Below are positions 59,075-64,000 of a DNA stretch of 64,000 nucleotides, piece by piece. The notes under the pieces were generated by a model. That model was not told the DNA's origin, ran no database searches, and saw only the letters and a list, made by a program, of their open reading frames with translations. Position 1 is the first letter of the stretch, and each line of letters opens with the position of its first letter. The stretch is from Ruminococcus sp. Its GTDB lineage: Bacteria > Bacillota > Clostridia > Oscillospirales > Ruminococcaceae. Both the position numbers and the translations under genes were made by a program. The stretch covers positions 18,218 to 82,217 of the forward strand of contig JAFUTK010000019.1 in assembly GCA_017471405.1 (NCBI GenBank), read 5' to 3'.

Positions 59075-59662
59075 TCATACTCCGATTTCCTTGAACAGCT
59101 CCTCCGGCGTCTGCCCGGTGTAGAGTATCGCTCTGATGCCAAAGGCGTTCGAGCCCTCTACGTTCTTCGGGCTGTCGTCAATGAAAACGCTGTCAGCAGG
59201 ATCGATGCCGTACTTTTCGCAAAGTATGGAGAATATCTGCGGGTAGGGCTTTATCTCATGATAATGGCAGGAGAACACTCCCCCGTCGGTGTGGGAAACA
59301 AATTCCAGCGCCCAGGGGGCTGAGTGGATAAGATACTCAAAGTAGTTGGAGAGGTAATATACCTTATTCCCTCTCGCCTTAAGCTCCTCTATCATAGGAA
59401 TTGTCGTAGGCTTCTGCTTCGGTATCTCCCCCAGACGGGCAAAGGTGAGCCTTATCTCCCGCTCGTACTCCGGCGCCTTGGAGATAAAAAGCCCCAGCAC
59501 TTCCTCATCGGAGAGGTCGCCCTTGTCAAGGTGCTGCCAGTCGGAGCCTAGCCACATAGCTTTTATCACCGCCTCGGCAGCCTCACCCGGGAACCAGGAG
59601 CGTACATAGCCCTCAAAATCAAAATCTATCAGCACTCTGCCGATGTCGAATATAACGTTCAT
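59075..59662 (-). CDS. HAD-IA phosphatase, YihX-like
   Basis: 195 residues. Motif I is FDIGRVLIDFD, with Gly at the second catalytic position, as in the YihX group that dephosphorylates alpha-D-glucose-1-phosphate. Motif II is YLSNYFEY, the Lys is in EIKPYPQIF and motif III is FIDDSPKNV. Substrate therefore may be a sugar phosphate, but this is only family-level. It follows the antiporter gene by 16 bases and probably shares its transcript. Confidence 0.88.
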   Translation of the reverse strand: MNVIFDIGRVLIDFDFEGYVRSWFPGEAAEAVIKAMWLGSDWQHLDKGDLSDEEVLGLFISKAPEYEREIRLTFARLGEIPKQKPTTIPMIEELKARGNKVYYLSNYFEYLIHSAPWALEFVSHTDGGVFSCHYHEIKPYPQIFSILCEKYGIDPADSVFIDDSPKNVEGSNAFGIRAILYTGQTPEELFKEIGV

Positions 59663-59678
59663 TTTATCCCTCCCGGTA

Positions 59679-60893
59679 TCAGGCAGGCTGTGCTGCCGGA
59701 GCCTGCTCCTGCTCTTCCTCCTCCGGAGGCTCTCCCCGGAAAAGCAGCTTCAAAACTATGGGCGTCAGTATTGAGGATGCTATAATCAGTAGAATGACCG
59801 AGGTGAAATACTTCGCGTCCATCATTCCCACCGACAGGCCCTTTTGAGAAACTATCAGCGCCACCTCGCCCCTGGTCATCATTCCCACTCCGACCTTGAG
59901 GCTGTCCCGCCAGCTGTATCTCATACACTTTGCCACCAGCCCGCAGCCGATTATCTTCGTCAGCAGCGCCACTAGCACAAAGCATAGCGAGAATATCAGC
60001 AGCTCCGCGTTGATGCCGTCAAACTGGGTCTTTATACCGATACTCGCAAAGAACACCGGACCGAACATCATATAGGAGCTGATATCTATCTTTCGGGCGA
60101 TGTAGTTGGAGTCGTGCAGCGAGCAGAGGATAAGTCCCGCCACATATGCGCCGGTGATGTCAGCGATGCCAAAATACTTTTCGGCGGCGTAGGCTAAGAA
60201 CATACACAGCGCCAGCCCCAGTATCGGCACCCGCCTCTGATGAGGATAGCGCTTGTCGATGAGCTTGAAAATGTAGTAGCAGGCAAAGCCCACACCTATG
60301 GAGAACACTATGAACAGCACAGTGTGCCATACCACGTCCAAAGGATTGGAGTCCGGGTCCTTGAAGCCGATGACGAAGGTTAGCACTATGATGCCGATGA
60401 CGTCATCGATTATGGCGGCACTGGTGATGAGCGTCCCAATGTGTCCCTTGAGCCTTCCCAGCTCCTTAAGCGCCTGAACCGTAATGCCCACAGAAGTAGC
60501 GGTCATTATCGTTCCGATGAACACTGCCCGCAGGAAATGCTCGCTGCCCAGCTTGCCGAAGCCGTAAAAGGCGCCGTAGAGAGCAGTGCCTCCCATCAGA
60601 GGCACCAGCACGCCTATGCAGGCCACCAGCAGCGCCTTTGGGCCCGTTTTCAGCAGGTCCTTCATATTGGTCTCGATGCCGGCGCTGAACATCAGCAGGA
60701 TAACGCCGATCTCAGCCATCATCGAGAGGAAATCCGACTGTCCTACCCAGCCCAGCACCGAGGGCCCGATGAGCAGTCCGGCGACTATCTCTCCCACCAC
60801 CTGGGGAGCCTTGAGCTTGTTGGCAGCAAGTCCCATTACCTTCGCTGTGAGGAATATTATCGCTAGGTCCCTGAAGAAACCTATCTTGTCCAC
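59679..60893 (-). CDS. CPA2-family cation:proton antiporter (GTG start)
   Basis: 404 residues from GTG at 60893; the longer frame from 60980 begins at the -35 box of its own promoter and is excluded. About twelve transmembrane helices of the Na_H_Exchanger fold: APQVVGEIVAGLLIGPSVLG, ILLMFSAGIETNMKDLLKTG, MTATSVGITVQAL and the ion-site segment SAAIIDDVIGIIVL with two Asp. No TrkA-N or C domain is attached. Exchanges Na+ or K+ for H+; cation not determinable. The Glu/Pro/Ala-rich tail is cytoplasmic. Confidence 0.92.
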   Translation of the reverse strand: MDKIGFFRDLAIIFLTAKVMGLAANKLKAPQVVGEIVAGLLIGPSVLGWVGQSDFLSMMAEIGVILLMFSAGIETNMKDLLKTGPKALLVACIGVLVPLMGGTALYGAFYGFGKLGSEHFLRAVFIGTIMTATSVGITVQALKELGRLKGHIGTLITSAAIIDDVIGIIVLTFVIGFKDPDSNPLDVVWHTVLFIVFSIGVGFACYYIFKLIDKRYPHQRRVPILGLALCMFLAYAAEKYFGIADITGAYVAGLILCSLHDSNYIARKIDISSYMMFGPVFFASIGIKTQFDGINAELLIFSLCFVLVALLTKIIGCGLVAKCMRYSWRDSLKVGVGMMTRGEVALIVSQKGLSVGMMDAKYFTSVILLIIASSILTPIVLKLLFRGEPPEEEEQEQAPAAQPA

Positions 60894-60951
60894 TTGAACA
60901 CACTTCTTTCCTGATTTTAGCGGCGTGTGACGCCTGCACACACCGATATTT

Positions 60952-60980
60952 ATTATAGTACTTATAAAACAATTTCGCAA
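60952..60980 (-). promoter_or_regulatory. Promoter of the antiporter-HAD operon
   Basis: Minus strand TTGCGA (60980-60975), 17 bases, TATAAT (60957-60952). A GGCGT-GTG-ACGCC hairpin lies in the leader. The rest of 60894-61210 shows no gene. Confidence 0.75.
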
Positions 60981-61124
60981 CGCCGCAAGCCGAAATTCGG
61001 AGCTTTAGACAAAATTCCTCCCCGCTTTGAGGGCTTCCTATGCCGATTTGACGGATAAGGCACAAAGCCTATCTTTTACGGCAGTTTGCAGGATTTAAAA
61101 ATCTAAAAAATAATGAAAAAAAGA

Positions 61125-61153
61125 TTGACAAACTATGTATCGTGTGTTATACT
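61125..61153 (+). promoter_or_regulatory. Promoter of the 244-residue membrane protein gene
   Basis: TTGACA (61125-61130), 17 bases, TATACT (61148-61153). Confidence 0.85.
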
Positions 61154-61210
61154 TTAAAAAGGTAATTGTCTGAACACGCATATCAATCCCAGTTTAAGGA
61201 GTAAAAGAAT

Positions 61211-61945
61211 ATGGCGGATGCATCCGAGCTTGAAAGAATCAAGCAGGTCAAGGAGTATTTTCAGCGCTATTATCACTTTGAAGATGCTGTGACCGTTAAT
61301 CAGCAGAACAAGGAATACCTCAACAGCTATATACACAACCAGTACGATGTGGAGAAGGAATTCGACTTTAAAAAGAAGATGATGATGGTCCTGGGTATCG
61401 CCGCAGGCGGCGGGCTCATTATGGGACTTCTCCTCTACCTCATCACCAAAATGTGGCTGGTGGCTCTCATCGTATTCGTAGTCGTTGCAGTAGCTCTGGC
61501 TATAGTCGGGATAATGTTTCTAAGATACCGTCTGACAGAGGCTATCGAGAGACAGCGCGAGGTCAACGAGGGCATCAAGGAGCAGATACAGGGTCTGGAG
61601 CTCCGCGACCAGCAGCTCATTAGACAGCGTGATGACTACTATAGAGGTCTGAAAAAGAGAGTTGACTGGATGTCCCTTGATTATATGGACAACATCGACC
61701 AGATAGAGGAGCTGCTCACAAACGGCGAGGCAGCGACCTGCGAGGAGGCAGTTGAGCTCTTCGAGCAGAAGCTGCTGCTAAAGGAAATGACCTCCTTCCT
61801 CTCCAACCCGGCACAGCCGGAGGCAAAGCCTCTGGATCTGGAGCAGGCAAAGGAAATGTTCGGTGACCCTCTCGAGCAGATTCGTCAGAACCGCAAAAAG
61901 AGGCGCAAGGAAAAGAAAGCAGACTCTATATTCTCAAGTCTTTGA
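61211..61945 (+). CDS. Membrane protein with two helices and coiled coil, unknown function
   Basis: 244 residues. Charged N-terminus (1-54), two closely spaced transmembrane helices (about 57-78 and 81-105), then a long charged helix likely to form a coiled coil (about 107-150, with QREVNEGIKEQIQGLELRDQ) and a C-terminal Lys/Arg-rich end (RQNRKKRRKEKK). Both ends would be cytoplasmic. I do not recognise the family. ATG behind AAGGAG; strong promoter; monocistronic. The small membrane protein at 61991-62257 converges on it. Confidence 0.75.
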   Translation: MADASELERIKQVKEYFQRYYHFEDAVTVNQQNKEYLNSYIHNQYDVEKEFDFKKKMMMVLGIAAGGGLIMGLLLYLITKMWLVALIVFVVVAVALAIVGIMFLRYRLTEAIERQREVNEGIKEQIQGLELRDQQLIRQRDDYYRGLKKRVDWMSLDYMDNIDQIEELLTNGEAATCEEAVELFEQKLLLKEMTSFLSNPAQPEAKPLDLEQAKEMFGDPLEQIRQNRKKRRKEKKADSIFSSL

Positions 61946-61950
61946 TAAAA

Positions 61951-61980
61951 ACAAACGCTCCCTTTTGGGAGCGTTTTTAT
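61951..61980 (+). terminator. Terminator of the 244-residue membrane protein gene
   Basis: AAACGCTCCC-TTTT-GGGAGCGTTTTTATT. Confidence 0.9.
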
Positions 61981-61990
61981 TATGTACATT

Positions 61991-62257
61991 TCAGTTGTAT
62001 TTCATAAACCTGAGCAGCTCGGCAGTCATTCCCACCAAAGAATAGACAATAGAAATGACACCTACTATCCAGAGGATTACTCCGAGAATGAAAACATCTC
62101 CTAAAAATATCAGAAGCAGCAGCGACAGTATTATGACGCCCATATAGATGCCCACGTTTATCAGCAGGTTCCTTAAGTCTTTCTCCCTGCGGTAGAGCGG
62201 AAAAATGTCCTCGAACTCGATGTTCTGTATCCTGTAAAGCAGCTCCTTGAAGTCCAT
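61991..62257 (-). CDS. Small two-helix membrane protein, unknown function
   Basis: 88 residues from the ATG at 62257, which has GGAGG seven bases before; earlier in-frame starts lie upstream of or across its probable -10 box (TATAAT near 62320). MDFKELLYRI, a charged amphipathic start, is followed by two transmembrane helices (about 32-52 and 55-78). No domain recognised. Transcribed alone and convergent with the 244-residue membrane protein. Confidence 0.7.
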   Translation of the reverse strand: MDFKELLYRIQNIEFEDIFPLYRREKDLRNLLINVGIYMGVIILSLLLLIFLGDVFILGVILWIVGVISIVYSLVGMTAELLRFMKYN

Positions 62258-62410
62258 AACCGTTTCCTCCCCCATTTTATTTACAGCGCAGCCCGGACGC
62301 CGCTTAGATGTGTATACATTATACACCCTTCTGTCCCACAAATAAATAGTCTCGGAAAAAAATCGTGATTTTGTATTAATACAGCAGTAACATTTTAGAC
62401 ATAATAACAA

Positions 62411-62443
62411 AAAGAGCCGGCGGTAAAAAACCGTCGGCTCTTG
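62411..62443 (-). terminator. Terminator of rpsT
   Basis: Minus strand AAGAGCCGACGG-TTTTTTA-CCGCCGGCTCTT followed by TTTGTTATT; one G-U pair in a 12-pair stem. Confidence 0.9.
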
Positions 62444-62453
62444 AAATTACAGA

Positions 62454-62708
62454 TCAAGCGTTCAGGGACTTTGCAAGCTGAGACTTCTTTCTTGCAGCCT
62501 TGTTCTTGTGGATGATACCCTTGGAGCAAGCCATATCAACCTTCTTGATAGCTACCTTTACAGCCTCTTCCTTGTTGTCAGCGCCCTCTGCAACAGCAGT
62601 GTTAGCCTTCTTCAGAGCAGTCTTGAGATCACTCTTGACGATCTTGTTTCTCAAAGTCTTGGCCTCGATGACCTTAACTCTCTTCTTAGCGGACTTAATG
62701 TTCGGCAT
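62454..62708 (-). CDS. rpsT: 30S ribosomal protein S20
   Basis: 84 residues from the ATG at 62708 (GGGAGGTG upstream), matching the family opening [13 protein letters not shown]; the longer frame to 62744 has foreign sequence. A helical, Lys-rich protein of the three-helix-bundle S20 type that binds 16S rRNA. Divergent from gpr, an arrangement usual in Firmicutes. The leader of about 100 bases could house autoregulation by S20. Confidence 0.97.
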   Translation of the reverse strand: MPNIKSAKKRVKVIEAKTLRNKIVKSDLKTALKKANTAVAEGADNKEEAVKVAIKKVDMACSKGIIHKNKAARKKSQLAKSLNA

Positions 62709-62813
62709 TACCGACACCTCCCTCAGTTTCTGAATAATATTCACTTATTCGCATAAACTAACTGCACGACTGAGAGGAAATGCAGTCAGCCATTTAAACA
62801 AGCCTCGCTAAAT

Positions 62814-62842
62814 ATTATAACACAGCGAAAAAATATTTTCAA
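62814..62842 (-). promoter_or_regulatory. Promoter of rpsT
   Basis: Minus strand TTGAAA (62842-62837), 17 bases, TATAAT (62819-62814). Confidence 0.8.
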
Positions 62843-62923
62843 GAGCAAAGGCAAAAAAATTCGCATAAAATTCAGGGGCAAAATTGTGCATAACGCTTAA
62901 AAACCGCTATCGGAGGGGATAAT

Positions 62924-63784
62924 ATGGCAGCAAGAACTGATATGGCGCTGGAGCTGGAAAAGAGGATATCCGGCTCAGCGGAAGGGATAGTCAAGTCCGA
63001 GAGGCAGTATGATGACGCCGGCCTTAAGGTCACGGAGATAGAGGTCACTAACGAGGCGGGAGCCGCCGCTCTGGGCAGACCGGTAGGCAGATACATCACT
63101 GCTGCCTGCTCCTCCGGGCGGCTTAGTGACAGCATCGAGCTGGCGGCTGCCCGGGCGGAGGTCATCGCCTCCGAGCTGAGAGGGCTGATGCCCCTGCCGG
63201 AGCGGGTGCTGATAGGGGGTCTCGGCAACACGCAGATAACCCCCGACAGCCTGGGACCCGCCGTAGCCTCCGGCGTCTTTGCCACGAGGCATCTCAAGCA
63301 TCTCGCCGCCGACCTTGACACCTCTGAGCTTTCGGAGGTGACGGTCATCTCGGCGGGAGTGATGGCACAGACCGGGCTGGAATCCCGCTCGCTCATCGGA
63401 GCCATCTGCCGGGAGGTGGAGCCTCAGCTTGTAATAGCCATTGACGCTCTTGCCTGCTCCGAGCTTTCACATTTGGGCAGCACTGTTCAGCTCTCCACCG
63501 GAGGCATATCCCCCGGCAGCGGCGTGGAGAACGCCCGGGTGGAGCTTTCGGAGCGGACGCTTGGAGTACCCTGCATAGCCATTGGCATCCCAACCGTCAC
63601 CGACTGCTCCGTTATAGCCGAGGCTGCCGGCGGCAGCGAATTGCCGGAGCATCTGGGTATGATAGTCACCCCCAAGGACATTGACAGTCTTATCGCCCGG
63701 AGTGCTGCTATCATCTCACTGGCTCTGAACCGCGCCCTGCACCCCACCCTCTCGCGGGAGGACATTGAGCTGATAATGGGGTAA
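62924..63784 (+). CDS. gpr: GPR germination protease (spore protease)
   Basis: 286 residues, somewhat shorter than the Bacillus enzyme (about 370). The N-terminus MAARTDMALEL resembles both the propeptide and the SASP cleavage consensus. VLIGGLGNTQITPDSLGP, TGLESRSLIGAICREVEPQL, AIDALACSELSHLGSTVQLS and GISPGSGVEN are diagnostic of peptidase family A25. It degrades small acid-soluble spore proteins during germination, so the organism has, or recently had, endospore formation. ATG with GGAGGGG site; no housekeeping promoter obvious, as expected for a forespore-specific sigma factor. Confidence 0.96.
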   Translation: MAARTDMALELEKRISGSAEGIVKSERQYDDAGLKVTEIEVTNEAGAAALGRPVGRYITAACSSGRLSDSIELAAARAEVIASELRGLMPLPERVLIGGLGNTQITPDSLGPAVASGVFATRHLKHLAADLDTSELSEVTVISAGVMAQTGLESRSLIGAICREVEPQLVIAIDALACSELSHLGSTVQLSTGGISPGSGVENARVELSERTLGVPCIAIGIPTVTDCSVIAEAAGGSELPEHLGMIVTPKDIDSLIARSAAIISLALNRALHPTLSREDIELIMG

Positions 63785-64000
63785 AATAAACAGGCTTGCG
63801 GAGATAAATCAGAATTTGCGGGGCACGCCCCCGCGGGCGAATTCGCGTTACGCTCCTTCGTCGCTTTCAATTGAGCGGGCGACGTACTTTTGCACCCGCG
63901 GTTGTGACGTTTATAATTCACCGTAGGGCGGGGGCTTGCCCCCGCCGCTGTTTAGCACACACAGTCGCAACATTCGTTAGTGCGATAAATCAGAATTTGC
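63785..64000. repeat. Repeat-rich intergenic region at the window edge
   Basis: GATAAATCAGAATTTGC occurs at 63803-63819 and again at 63984-64000, so a direct repeat of about 180 bases seems to start a second copy at the edge. Inside is a TCGCGTTACGCTCC.. tract resembling 41148-41215 and a GGGGGC hairpin series. No gene seen. Confidence 0.6.

Overview
The window reads as a moderately GC-rich member of the Clostridia. It carries the spore protease gpr beside rpsT, housekeeping -35/-10 boxes with 17-base spacers, strong AGGAGG-type ribosome sites and several hemicellulases, which together suggest a plant-fibre-degrading, Ruminococcus-like gut or rumen anaerobe. The genus is an inference; no rRNA lies in the window. 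I found no tRNA, rRNA, CRISPR array, transposase or prophage.

Left end (1-10794, minus strand). A dense, mostly overlapping gene string runs: TM1266-family regulator, short repeat element, NifH-like, NifD-like, NifK-like, second NifH-like, second NifD-like, second NifK-like, hypF, hypC, hypD, hypE (cut by the window edge). It therefore holds two complete nitrogenase-like H-D-K sets plus the maturases that build the Fe(CN)2(CO) unit of [NiFe]-hydrogenase. No hydrogenase, hypA, hypB, nifB or canonical nif gene is visible. The last NifK-like gene and hypF are one base apart. This is the strongest candidate here for an undescribed system.

11-24 kb. An Fe-alcohol dehydrogenase/epimerase/SDR operon is followed by a MATE exporter with an attenuator-like leader, a cytoplasmic GH2 beta-galactosidase, xylulokinase, and a methionyl-tRNA-synthetase-like protein with degenerate signature motifs.

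23.5-29.5 kb. A pseudo-receiver/AraC regulator has a terminator in its leader. Convergent to it is a free-standing 63-residue ANTAR RNA-binding protein with its own promoter. Then come NADP-glutamate dehydrogenase, a small 46-residue ORF and the pntAA-pntAB-pntB transhydrogenase, which suggests a nitrogen/NADPH block.

29.5-41 kb. A secreted GH5 endoglucanase is divergent from an AraC regulator with candidate operator repeats between them. After this come an XRE membrane regulator, a ComM/YifB ATPase, a lipase-like hydrolase, a hemolysin III protein, a small membrane protein, a PhoB-type two-component system and an EamA permease.

41-53 kb. This is a hemicellulose and c-di-GMP island: a GH74 xyloglucanase lipoprotein, an EAL phosphodiesterase fused to a beta-helix-like tail, and a GH95 / GH26 / LacI-sensor-GGDEF operon.

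53-64 kb. ThrH phosphatase, a lipoprotein with a Ser/Asp/Glu-rich insert, an acyl-CoA synthetase, an ECF sigma/anti-sigma pair with a matching autoregulatory promoter, a YihX-like HAD phosphatase, a CPA2 antiporter, two small membrane proteins, rpsT and gpr. Short palindromic and tandem-word repeats fill many intergenic gaps.
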